From positions 1-7,742 of the forward strand of contig CAILKA010000090.1 of the NCBI GenBank assembly GCA_903834645.1: a stretch of DNA of 7,742 bases, read 5' to 3'. Below, piece after piece: positions 1-6,697 of this stretch. The translations under genes were made by a program, and so were the position numbers. How positions within the stretch are numbered: position 1 is the stretch's first letter; each line of letters opens with the position of its first letter. The notes under the pieces were generated by a model. That model searched no databases. It saw only the letters and a list, made by a program, of their open reading frames with translations, and had not been told where the DNA came from. Source of the DNA: an uncultured beta proteobacterium (lineage in GTDB: Bacteria > Pseudomonadota > Gammaproteobacteria > Burkholderiales > Burkholderiaceae_C).

Positions 1-2278
1 CCGCGAACTTCTCCATGAGGTCGAAGACCTCGTCGGCCTGGCGCGCGTCGATGCCCTGGGCCTGCGCACCCTCACGGAAGATCGTGCGCTGCTTGGCCAT
101 CTCCTCGGGCTTCTTCTTGCCCATCGCGCGGCGCAGCAGATCCGCTCCCCCCAGCGTGTAGCCGCCCATGACCTGGGCGGCCTGCATCACCTGCTCCTGG
201 TAGACGAAGATGCCGTAGGTCTCGGAGAGAACGGGCTCGAGCAAAGGGTGCGGGTAGACGATTTCCTCGCGCCCGTGCTTGCGCGCACAAAAGCTCGGGA
301 TGTTCTCCATGGGGCCGGGACGGAACATCGCGTTCAGCGCGATCAGGTCCTCGATCCGGCTCGGGCGCGCCTCGCGCAGCATGCGTTGCATGCCGGGCGA
401 TTCGAACTGGAACACGGCCTCGGTCAACCACTCGGAAAAGAGCTTGTAGACGGTCGGGTCCTCCAGCGGCACGTCCTCGAAGCGAAAGCCTTCACGCCCC
501 GCGTGGCGGGCGCGGATGAATTCCTTGGCGAGCTCGAGGATCGTGAGCGTGGCCAGCCCGAGGAAATCGAACTTCACCAGCCCGATGGCCTCGACATCGT
601 CCTTGTCGTACTGGCTGACCGCGGAGTCGCTGCCGGGCTGCTGGTACAGCGGGCAAAAGTCGGTGATGCGCCCGGGCGCAATGAGCACGCCACCGGCGTG
701 CATGCCCACGTTGCGCACGAGCCCTTCCATGCGCGTGGCCAGGGACAGCAGCTCGGCCACCTCCTCGTCTGCCGCCTCGCGCTGACCGAGCTCCGGGGCT
801 TCCTTGCGCGCGTAGATCACGCCGGAATCGGGGTTCTCCGGCACCGGGGCGAGCGTGACGGTCTTGCCGGGCGGCGCCGGGATCAGCTTGGCCACCGAAT
901 CGACGTGTCCGTAGGCCATGCCGAGCACCCGGCCCACATCGCGCAGGGCCGCCTTGGCCGCGAGCGAGCCGAAGGTGGCTATCTGGCTGACGGCATCGCG
1001 CCCGTACTTGTGCTTGACGTAGTCGATGACGCGGTCGCGGTTGGCCTGGCAGAAGTCGATGTCGAAGTCGGGCATCGAGATCCGGTCGGGGTTCAGGAAG
1101 CGCTCGAACAGCAGCTTGTAGTGCAGCGGGTCGAGGTCGGTGATGCCCATCGAATAGGCCACGAGCGAGCCCGCGCCCGAGCCGCGCCCGGGACCCACCG
1201 CGCAACCGTTGGCGCGCGCCCAGTTGATGAAGTCGCCCACGATCAGGAAGTAGCCCGGGAAGCCCATCTTCACGATCGTGCGGATCTCGAACTCCAGTCG
1301 CTCCAGGTAGACCGGCCTGCGCTGCTCGCGCACGGCCGCATCGGGATAGAGCTGCGCGAGCCGCTGCTCGAGCCCCTGCAACGAGAGCGCGTGGAAGTAC
1401 TCGGCGATCGGTGTGGGCGTGCCGTCTGCGCGCAGCGGCGTGGGAAAGTCGGGCAGCCGCGGCTTGCCCAGCACCAGCTGCAGGTTGCAGCGGCGTGCGA
1501 TCTGCACCGTGTTGGCCAGTGCCGCAGGCAGATCGGCGAAGAGCGCTTCCATCTCGGCCTGCGTCTTGAGGTATTGGTCGCGCGAGAAGCGCTTGACCCG
1601 CCGGGGGTTGGAAAGCGTCTCGCCCTCGGCGATGCACACCCGCGCCTCGTGCGCCTCGAAATCCTCGGGTCGCAGGAACTGCACGGGATGGGTGGCCACC
1701 ACCGGCAACCCGAGCTCGGAGGCCAGCTGCACCGTGGCGCGCACCAGCGGCTCGTGAGTGGCCCCACCGGCGCGCTGCAGCTCGAGGTAGAAGCGGCCCG
1801 GAAACTGCGAGGCAAGCTCGCTCGCCACGGTCCGGGCCCGGGCGGCGTCTCCGCCCAGCAGCGCCGCGCCCACGGCCCCGTGCTCGAAGCCCGACAGCGC
1901 CACCAGCCCGGCGCCATGGGCGTCAAACCATTCGCGCCGCACGCAGGCCTGTGCCCGTTGCACCTGCAGCGTCCAGGCGCGCGACAGCAGCTCGCACAGG
2001 TTGAGGTAGCCCGTAGAGTCCTGGGCCAGCAGCAGCAGGCGGGTCGGGGCCTTTTCGCCCGCCTCAGGCTGGATCCAGAGATCCGCGCCGATGAGGGGCT
2101 TGATGCCCCGCTCTCGGCAGGCCTTGTAGAACTTGACGGCGCCGAAGAGGTTGGCGAGGTCGGTGATGGCCAGCGCCGGCTGGCGGTCGGCGCGTGCAGC
2201 GCCTGCCGCGTCCTCCACCCGCAGCGTACCGTCGACGATGGAGAACTCGGAATGCGTGCGCAGGTGGACAAAGGGCAT
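1..2278 (-). CDS. dnaE: DNA polymerase III subunit alpha, partial (N-terminal ~759 residues)
   Basis: This is the catalytic subunit of the replicative polymerase, which polymerises DNA in the cytoplasm within the Pol III core and holoenzyme. The gene runs off the left edge with no stop, so about 759 codons of a protein usually near 1,170 are present. Visible in order are the N-terminal PHP domain (MPFVHLRTHSEFS, then VDGTLR), the palm motif MPDFDIDF with Asp406 and Asp408 matching E. coli catalytic Asp401 and Asp403, the NVGMHAGG segment, and KFDFLGL with Asp571 matching Asp555. The sequence ends in the fingers; the helix-hairpin-helix, clamp-binding and OB-fold parts lie outside. The N-terminus is of DnaE type, not the error-prone ImuC/DnaE2 type. 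I chose ATG 2278 because homologues begin close to FVHLR and a -10-like TAGAAT sits 7 nt before it. An in-frame ATG at 2287 would add three residues (MDR). The gene is divergent from the hydrolase. Identity is certain; only the start is open. Confidence 0.96.
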   Translation of the reverse strand, partial: MPFVHLRTHSEFSIVDGTLRVEDAAGAARADRQPALAITDLANLFGAVKFYKACRERGIKPLIGADLWIQPEAGEKAPTRLLLLAQDSTGYLNLCELLSRAWTLQVQRAQACVRREWFDAHGAGLVALSGFEHGAVGAALLGGDAARARTVASELASQFPGRFYLELQRAGGATHEPLVRATVQLASELGLPVVATHPVQFLRPEDFEAHEARVCIAEGETLSNPRRVKRFSRDQYLKTQAEMEALFADLPAALANTVQIARRCNLQLVLGKPRLPDFPTPLRADGTPTPIAEYFHALSLQGLEQRLAQLYPDAAVREQRRPVYLERLEFEIRTIVKMGFPGYFLIVGDFINWARANGCAVGPGRGSGAGSLVAYSMGITDLDPLHYKLLFERFLNPDRISMPDFDIDFCQANRDRVIDYVKHKYGRDAVSQIATFGSLAAKAALRDVGRVLGMAYGHVDSVAKLIPAPPGKTVTLAPVPENPDSGVIYARKEAPELGQREAADEEVAELLSLATRMEGLVRNVGMHAGGVLIAPGRITDFCPLYQQPGSDSAVSQYDKDDVEAIGLVKFDFLGLATLTILELAKEFIRARHAGREGFRFEDVPLEDPTVYKLFSEWLTEAVFQFESPGMQRMLREARPSRIEDLIALNAMFRPGPMENIPSFCARKHGREEIVYPHPLLEPVLSETYGIFVYQEQVMQAAQVMGGYTLGGADLLRRAMGKKKPEEMAKQRTIFREGAQAQGIDARQADEVFDLMEKFA

Positions 2279-2285
2279 GCGGTCC

Positions 2286-2291
2286 ATTCTA
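2286..2291 (-). promoter_or_regulatory. Putative -10 element for dnaE
   Basis: On the minus strand TAGAAT matches TATAAT at 5 of 6 positions. It is followed by 7 nt and then ATG 2278, so transcription would start at or next to that ATG (leaderless). The hexamer overlaps the alternative ATG at 2287, which argues against that start if this promoter is real. Upstream, TTGTAG (2312-2307, spacer 15) matches the -35 consensus only in its TTG. The call rests on pattern alone. Confidence 0.35.
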
Positions 2292-2307
2292 GACAGCGTG
2301 CCCGCCC

Positions 2308-2313
2308 TACAAT
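2308..2313 (+). promoter_or_regulatory. Putative -10 element for the alpha/beta hydrolase
   Basis: TACAAT matches TATAAT at 5 of 6 positions and lies 9 nt before the hydrolase ATG at 2323. There is no Shine-Dalgarno between them, so a leaderless or near-leaderless mRNA is likely. No convincing -35 sits at 16-18 bp; TAGACA (2290-2295) resembles TTGACA but is only 12 bp away. This hexamer overlaps the weak -35 candidate of the opposing dnaE promoter, so the two promoters could exclude each other. Confidence 0.4.
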
Positions 2314-2322
2314 CGCGCCCCG

Positions 2323-3288
2323 ATGAAGAGCCTGTTGCCGAAGGTCCTCGGCCTGCTTCTGCTCGCCACTGCGATCTTGATCGCGATGTCGCGGGCCCCG
2401 GACCGCCCGGCCGAGTCGCTCGTGGCGCGCTGGGGAGGCCCGCCCAGCGACTTCATCGAGGTCAATGGCATGGTCGTGCACCTGCGTGACGTCGGCCCGC
2501 GCCACGACGCCACACCCATCGTGCTGATTCACGGAACCGGCGCCAGCCTGCACACCTGGGAAGGCTGGGTGCAGGCGCTGCGGGGGCAGCGCCGGGTCAT
2601 CACCTTCGACCTGCCAGGCTTTGGCCTGACCGGGCCCTTTGCCGGCCGATACACCCCGGACGACTACCGCGGCGACACGTATGCGCGCTTCGTGCTCGAC
2701 TTGCTCGACGCGCTGAAGGTGCCGCGGGCCGTGCTGGGCGGCAACTCGTTGGGCGGGGAGGTGGCCTGGCGCGTCGCGGTGATGGCGCCGTCGAGGGTGG
2801 AGCGCCTCGTGCTGGTGGATGCATCGGGCCCGCACTTCGAGCCCGAGTCGGTGCCGCTGGGCTTCCTGATCGCGCGCACCCCGGTGCTGAACCAGCTCAC
2901 CGAGCATCTGCTGCCGCGCCCGCTGGTTGCTTCCAGCCTGGCCAACGTCTATGGGGACCCGCAGCGATTGAGCCCCGAGCTCGTCGATCGGTACTTCGAG
3001 CTCACGCTGCGCGAAGGCAACCGGCGCGCGCTCGGGCTGCGCCTGCGCCAGCTCGTGCCTGGCCAGGATGCGGAGCGCATCGGCACGATCCGCCAGCCGA
3101 CGCTGATCCTGTGGGGCGGGCGCGACCGGCTGATCCCGCCATCGGTCGGGCGCACCTTCCAGTCCAGCATCCCCGGCAGCCGGCTCGTCGTGTTCGACTC
3201 GCTGGGCCACGTGCCCCATGAGGAGGATCCGGCGCGCACGGTCGAAGCGGTGCGCGCCTTCCTCGAATTGCCCGTCCAACCGCGCTGA
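2323..3288 (+). CDS. Membrane-anchored alpha/beta-fold hydrolase
   Basis: This 321-residue protein belongs to the alpha/beta hydrolase superfamily and most resembles the BphD/MhpC-like and epoxide-hydrolase-like group. The N-terminus (about residues 5-22, rich in Leu, Ala and Ile after one Lys) forms a signal anchor or signal peptide; no lipobox Cys is seen, so the catalytic domain probably faces the periplasm. The catalytic machinery is complete: oxyanion-hole HGTG at 70-73, nucleophile elbow GNSLGG with Ser142, acid Asp268 in WGGRDRLIPP, and His296 in LGHVPHEEDP. A variable cap lies between about residues 170 and 250. The substrate cannot be read from the sequence; ester, C-C bond or lactone hydrolysis are all possible. 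The gene starts 44 bp from the dnaE ATG on the opposite strand, and the next gene follows after 42 bp, so the two are probably co-transcribed. The fold and triad are secure; the physiological role is unknown. Confidence 0.93.
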   Translation: MKSLLPKVLGLLLLATAILIAMSRAPDRPAESLVARWGGPPSDFIEVNGMVVHLRDVGPRHDATPIVLIHGTGASLHTWEGWVQALRGQRRVITFDLPGFGLTGPFAGRYTPDDYRGDTYARFVLDLLDALKVPRAVLGGNSLGGEVAWRVAVMAPSRVERLVLVDASGPHFEPESVPLGFLIARTPVLNQLTEHLLPRPLVASSLANVYGDPQRLSPELVDRYFELTLREGNRRALGLRLRQLVPGQDAERIGTIRQPTLILWGGRDRLIPPSVGRTFQSSIPGSRLVVFDSLGHVPHEEDPARTVEAVRAFLELPVQPR

Positions 3289-3330
3289 GCCCGGCGACAC
3301 CCGCTGAGCCAGCGAACCCTGCACACGACC

Positions 3331-4464
3331 ATGACACCCGAGATCGACACCCTGCGTGCCGAGCTGAAGACCCTCAAGCAGCGTCACGAGGCAGGGGAGC
3401 TGGGCGAAGCCGACTGGCACGCCGCGCGCGCGCCGCTGGAGCGGCGTCTGGCGGACCTGCTGGTGGCCGATGAGACACCCGCCGCCGCACCACGCCCGTC
3501 GCGAGCGCTCGTGGCCAGCGTGGTCGCCTTCGTGCTGGTGGTGGCCGCGGGCGGGTATGCGATCACTGGAGAGCCGCGTGCGGTCGACCCGGCCGTCCGG
3601 GCCGCAGCCCCGCCCGAAGGCGGCGCGGTCACACGAGAGCAGATCGTCGCGATGGTGGAGCGCCTCGCCGAGCGGATGAAGACCCAGCCCGACGACCCGG
3701 AGGGCTGGACGATGCTCGGCCGCTCCTATCTCGTGCTCGAGCAGCCGCGCGAGGCGCAGGCGGCCTTCGAGCGCGCGCGCGCGCTGCGCCCGCAGGATCC
3801 GGCGGCCCTGGCTGACCTCGCCGACGCGATCGCGCTCAACCAGGGGCGCGTGCTGGCCGGCGAGCCCGCACGGCTGGTCGCGGCGGCGCTGGCTCTCGAC
3901 CCCGACCACCGCAAGGCGCTGGCGCTGGCCGGCTCGGCCGCCTTCGAGGCGCGCGACTACGCCGCGGCTGCGCGCCACTGGGGCCGCATCGTCGCACTGG
4001 AGCCGCCCGAGAGCCCGCTGGCCGCCCAGGCGCGCTCGGGTGTCGAGGAAGCTCGCCAGCTCGCATCGGCTCCCCCGGCACAGGCGGCGTCCTCCTCCCC
4101 GGGTGCGGCAGCCGTTGCCCCGGCCTCCGTGTCCGGCACGGTAACGCTGGCACCGGCGCTGAAGGACCAGGCACGTGCGCAGGACACCGTCTTCGTGGTG
4201 GCGCGCGCTGCTGAGGGCCCGCGCATGCCGCTGGCGGTCGTGCGCGCGCAGGTCAAGGACTTGCCACTGAGCTTCACGCTAGATGACCGCCAGGCGATGG
4301 CCCCGGGGGCTGGCCTGTCCTCGGCCACCCGTGTGGTGGTGACGGCGCGGGTGAGTCGCTCAGGCCAGGCGGCGCCTCAACCGGGCGACCTCGAGGGGCA
4401 GAGCCCAGCCGTGCCGGTGGGCGCAAAGGACCTGCGCATCGAGATCACGCGCGTCGTTCCCTGA
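3331..4464 (+). CDS. ccmI: CcmI/CycH-like TPR protein of cytochrome c maturation, short form
   Basis: CcmI belongs to the System I cytochrome c maturation machinery, where it binds apocytochrome c and passes it to the CcmF/CcmH haem-ligation complex. This 377-residue protein has, in order: a charged helical segment (about 5-45) of the kind that links the two membrane helices of CcmI; one membrane helix (about 58-79); a TPR region (about 105-225, with EGWTMLGRSYLVLEQPREA as the clearest repeat); an Ala/Pro/Ser linker (about 245-266); and the C-terminal CcmI periplasmic domain (268-377). That domain is recognised by DTVFVVARA, GPRMPLAVVR, FTLDD, VVVTARVSRSG and PQPGDLEGQS. Canonical CcmI begins with another membrane helix, absent here: the reading frame upstream contains no helix-coding segment before the preceding TGA and no better ATG or GTG. 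No other ccm gene is visible nearby. No Shine-Dalgarno precedes the ATG. The family call is firm from the C-terminal domain; a role in cytochrome maturation in this organism is inferred. Confidence 0.82.
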   Translation: MTPEIDTLRAELKTLKQRHEAGELGEADWHAARAPLERRLADLLVADETPAAAPRPSRALVASVVAFVLVVAAGGYAITGEPRAVDPAVRAAAPPEGGAVTREQIVAMVERLAERMKTQPDDPEGWTMLGRSYLVLEQPREAQAAFERARALRPQDPAALADLADAIALNQGRVLAGEPARLVAAALALDPDHRKALALAGSAAFEARDYAAAARHWGRIVALEPPESPLAAQARSGVEEARQLASAPPAQAASSSPGAAAVAPASVSGTVTLAPALKDQARAQDTVFVVARAAEGPRMPLAVVRAQVKDLPLSFTLDDRQAMAPGAGLSSATRVVVTARVSRSGQAAPQPGDLEGQSPAVPVGAKDLRIEITRVVP

Positions 4465-4482
4465 GCGGCCCCATCAGGGTAC

Positions 4483-4508
4483 GCGGCTGGGGCGGCTGGG
4501 GCGGCTGG
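4483..4508 (+). repeat. 9-bp G-rich tandem repeat, about 2.9 copies
   Basis: The unit GCGGCTGGG occurs at 4483-4491, 4492-4500 and, lacking its last base, 4501-4508. It lies in the 66-bp gap between two convergent stop codons (4462-4464 and 4531-4533). The many GG and GGGG runs could fold as a two-layer G-quadruplex on the plus strand. It is followed by a weak hairpin (CGGG 4509-4512 with CCCG 4518-4521) and has no T-run, so a standard intrinsic terminator is not apparent. A part in ending either transcript is only a possibility. Confidence 0.7.
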
Positions 4509-4530
4509 CGGGTGCAGCCCGTCGACGCGT

Positions 4531-5484
4531 TCAGTCGCCGACGAGGCTTGCCGGGTCAACGTTGGCGCCGCACAGCACGACCGCCAAGCGCTCGTGCGGC
4601 GCCGGGCGCACCACGCCCTCCCACAGTGCCGCCAGCCCGAGAGCGGCAGCGGGCTCCACCGCCAGTCTCCAATCCCGCCACAGCCGCAGCTGCGCGCGAC
4701 GGATCGCAGCGTCGTCCAGCAGGTGCGCATCGGCCACGTGGCGCTGGCTGATGGCCCAGCAGATCGAGCCCACGCGGCGTGCGCCCAGTGAGTCCGCGGC
4801 GACCCCGCCCACCGGAACATCCACGGGCGCACCTGCCTCACGCGCCGCGTGCAAGGTCGGGGCGAGCACGGGCTCGAGCGCATGCACGGCTGCACGGCCC
4901 TCGAACCACGCGGCGATGCCTGCAATGAGTCCGCCGCCGCCCACGCTCACGAGGACACGGTCGGGTGTGCCCGCTTCCTCTTCGATTTCCAGCCCGATCG
5001 TGCCCGCACCAGCCACGACCTCGACCTGGTCGTAGGCGTGCATGAGCAAGGCGCCGGTCTCGGCCTGGCGGGCCAGGCAGGCAGCCAGTGCCTCCGGGTA
5101 GGCCGCGCCGCGCACATGCACGCGCGCGCCAAGCGCGGCGAGCACCGCTCGCTTGGCCGGGCTCGACACCTCGGGCACGTAGACCTCGCAGGGCACGCCG
5201 CGCGCGCGCGCGGCGCAGGCCACCGCGATCGCGGCATTGCCGCCTGAGGCCACCACCACGCCCGACTCCGGCAGCAGCGGCTGCGCGAGCATGCGGTTGA
5301 ACATGCCCCTTGCCTTGAAGCTGCCCCCAAGCTGCAGCTGCTCGAGCTTGAGCCAGACCTCGGCCACCTCCAGCCCCAGTGCGCGGCCGGGCACGCGCAG
5401 GAGCGGTGTACGGCGCACATCGCTGGCGATGCGTGCGGCGGCGGTGCGGATGTCCTCGGGTGTCACCGGCAGGTTTGTGTTCAT
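4531..5484 (-). CDS. PLP-dependent serine/threonine dehydratase family enzyme
   Basis: This 317-residue fold-type II pyridoxal-phosphate enzyme probably deaminates L-threonine to 2-oxobutanoate and/or L-serine to pyruvate, or a related hydroxy-amino acid, in the cytosol. The Schiff-base lysine is Lys57 in GGSFKARG. The substrate/carboxylate loop reads ASGGNAA (79-85), where biosynthetic IlvA has SAGNHA. The phosphate-binding glycine loop is VGGGGLIAG (181-189), VEPAAALGLAAL (277-288) is the usual helix, and LCGANVD (304-310) replaces the common SGGN at the C-terminal end. No ACT regulatory domain is present, so isoleucine feedback of the IlvA kind is not expected; the enzyme looks catabolic or side-pathway. 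The gene is divergent from argE, with 18 bp between the two ATGs. The SGGN loop is known in proteins annotated as serine/threonine dehydratase, but racemase or other lyase activity is not excluded. Family is sure, substrate is not. Confidence 0.88.
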   Translation of the reverse strand: MNTNLPVTPEDIRTAAARIASDVRRTPLLRVPGRALGLEVAEVWLKLEQLQLGGSFKARGMFNRMLAQPLLPESGVVVASGGNAAIAVACAARARGVPCEVYVPEVSSPAKRAVLAALGARVHVRGAAYPEALAACLARQAETGALLMHAYDQVEVVAGAGTIGLEIEEEAGTPDRVLVSVGGGGLIAGIAAWFEGRAAVHALEPVLAPTLHAAREAGAPVDVPVGGVAADSLGARRVGSICWAISQRHVADAHLLDDAAIRRAQLRLWRDWRLAVEPAAALGLAALWEGVVRPAPHERLAVVLCGANVDPASLVGD

Positions 5485-5489
5485 CCCGC

Positions 5490-5495
5490 TATCCT
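5490..5495 (+). promoter_or_regulatory. Putative -10 element for argE, overlapping the opposing promoter
   Basis: TATCCT matches TATAAT at 4 of 6 positions and is followed by 7 nt and the argE ATG at 5503. No Shine-Dalgarno fits in that space, so a leaderless mRNA is the natural reading. Any -35 would lie inside the dehydratase coding sequence; none is convincing. It overlaps the perfect palindrome CCTAGG (5493-5498), which is shared with the dehydratase promoter. Confidence 0.3.
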
Positions 5496-5496
5496 A
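5491..5496 (-). promoter_or_regulatory. Putative -10 element for the dehydratase, overlapping the argE promoter
   Basis: On the minus strand TAGGAT matches TATAAT at 4 of 6 positions and stands 6 nt before the dehydratase ATG at 5484. It occupies nearly the same base pairs as the argE -10 candidate, so both genes could not be initiated at once. Its -35 would fall inside argE. Weak consensus matches, but position and spacing mirror those at the dnaE/hydrolase junction. Confidence 0.3.
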
Positions 5497-5502
5497 GGGC
5501 GC

Positions 5503-6675
5503 ATGAACGCCTCTTTGCCCCTGACATTGTCCGAAAACGCGCTCACCTGGGCGCAGCGCCTGGTGCGCCTGCGTACCGTGAGCGCGGACTCGAACCTGCC
5601 TCTGATCGAGTGCATCGCCGACCACCTGCGCGCGCTCGGCGTCCCGATACGCCTGACCTGGGACGAAGAGCGGCGCAAGGCCAACCTCTTTGCCACGATC
5701 GGCACCGGCAAGCCCGGCGGCGTGATCCTCTCGGGGCACACCGATACGGTCCCCTGGGACGGGCAGGCCTGGAGCATGGACCCGCTGTCGGCCGAGCTGC
5801 GCGACGCGCGGCTTTACGGGCGCGGCAGCGCCGACATGAAGGGCTTCATCGGCCTGGCCGTGGCGCAGGCGCAGGATTTCCTTGCAGCCGACCTGCCCTT
5901 TGCCGTGCACTACGCGCTCAGCTACGACGAGGAGGTGGGCGGCTTCGGCGCGCGTGCCCTGATCGCCGACCTGAAGGAATCCGGGCTGGAGCCGCGGCTT
6001 TGCATCGTAGGCGAGCCGACGAACATGGTGCCGGCGGTGGCCCACAAGGGCGTGTACCGCTGGCGCTGCTGCGTGCGCGGCAAGGCTGCGCACTCCTCGC
6101 TCACGCCGATGGCCGTCAATGCCCTGGAGGCCGGTGCGAGGCTGGTCTCGTCGATCTCCGACCTCGCCGACCGCATGCGCGACGCGGGGCCACGCCACGA
6201 GGGCTTCGATGTGCCCTACTCCACCGCCGCGGTGTGCCAGATGCACGCGGGCATCGCCGACAACGTCGTGCCCGAGGAGTGCCGCATCCATTACGAGTTC
6301 CGCAACCTGCCGGGTGCCGACGCCGACGCCATGCAGCAGCAGGTGCAGGCGCGCGCAGCCGAGCTCGCCCCCGCGATGCAGGCGGTCGACCCCACGAGCG
6401 GCTTTCGCTTCGAGTGCACGGCCGAGATGCCCGATTTCCGCGCGCCCCCGGGGGACCCGGCGGTGGCGCTGGCCGCACGCCTGGCCGGCACCACGGACAC
6501 GGCGCTCGTGGCCTTCGGCACCGAGGCCGGCCTGTTCCAGCGCGCCGGCATCGCCACGGTCATATGCGGCCCGGGCTCGATCAACCAGGCGCACCAGGCC
6601 GACGAGTACGTGAGCCTGGCGCAGTTGGCCCAATGCGAGCGCTTCCTCGCGCGGCTGCGCGACGAGAGGCTGTGA
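5503..6675 (+). CDS. argE: N-acetylornithine deacetylase (M20 family)
   Basis: This cytosolic di-metal amidohydrolase converts N2-acetyl-L-ornithine to L-ornithine and acetate in arginine biosynthesis. At 390 residues it has the usual ArgE length. The metal ligands and catalytic residues are all present: His79 and Asp81 in SGHTDTVP, Asp111 in GRGSADMKG, the catalytic Glu143 with Glu144 in YDEEVGG, Glu171 in GEPTN, and His364 in NQAHQADE. The small dimerisation domain (about 180-295) carries the conserved His197 in KAAHSS. The C-terminal signature CGPGSINQAHQADEYV is typical of ArgE rather than DapE. The ATG is the first in frame and fits a leaderless start. The gene is divergent from the dehydratase and is followed 22 bp later by a LysR gene, probably in one transcript. 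No other arginine gene is in view, so a paralogue acting on another N-acyl amino acid is possible. Confidence 0.92.
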   Translation: MNASLPLTLSENALTWAQRLVRLRTVSADSNLPLIECIADHLRALGVPIRLTWDEERRKANLFATIGTGKPGGVILSGHTDTVPWDGQAWSMDPLSAELRDARLYGRGSADMKGFIGLAVAQAQDFLAADLPFAVHYALSYDEEVGGFGARALIADLKESGLEPRLCIVGEPTNMVPAVAHKGVYRWRCCVRGKAAHSSLTPMAVNALEAGARLVSSISDLADRMRDAGPRHEGFDVPYSTAAVCQMHAGIADNVVPEECRIHYEFRNLPGADADAMQQQVQARAAELAPAMQAVDPTSGFRFECTAEMPDFRAPPGDPAVALAARLAGTTDTALVAFGTEAGLFQRAGIATVICGPGSINQAHQADEYVSLAQLAQCERFLARLRDERL

Positions 6676-6697
6676 AGCCAGCCTGAGCGCCGACGCC

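Noticed and set aside
492..1637. A 381-residue minus-strand frame inside dnaE.
   Set aside because: It is out of frame with DnaE, whose catalytic motifs are read from the same bases; the translation is Arg/Ala-rich low-complexity sequence.
248..2326. A 692-residue open frame on the plus strand lying antisense to almost all of dnaE.
   Set aside because: Its frame is the complement of well-conserved dnaE codons. High GC in third positions removes stops on the opposite strand, and the translation is rich in His, Arg, Gly and Leu with no recognisable domain.
1270..3978. A 902-residue open frame on the minus strand spanning the ends of dnaE, the whole hydrolase and part of the ccmI-like gene.
   Set aside because: It crosses three firmly identified genes out of frame or antisense, and its composition is typical of GC-driven shadow frames.
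4509..4521. Possible intrinsic terminator hairpin after the tandem repeat.
   Set aside because: The stem is only four base pairs and no T-run follows on either strand.
4377..4530. A minus-strand frame running through the convergent gap and encoding Pro-Ala-Ala repeats.
   Set aside because: It is out of frame with the dehydratase and its repeat is just the 9-bp tandem repeat translated; it has no gene context.
5199..5216. Alternating GC run (GCGCGCGCGCG) that might suggest Z-DNA or a regulatory site.
   Set aside because: It lies inside dehydratase codons for Ala and Arg (CAARARG), which a GC-rich genome would produce by codon preference alone.
5379..6686. A 435-residue plus-strand frame overlapping argE in another frame, and a 440-residue frame on the opposite strand of the same region.
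   Set aside because: ArgE with all metal ligands explains these bases; the overlapping translations show no domain.
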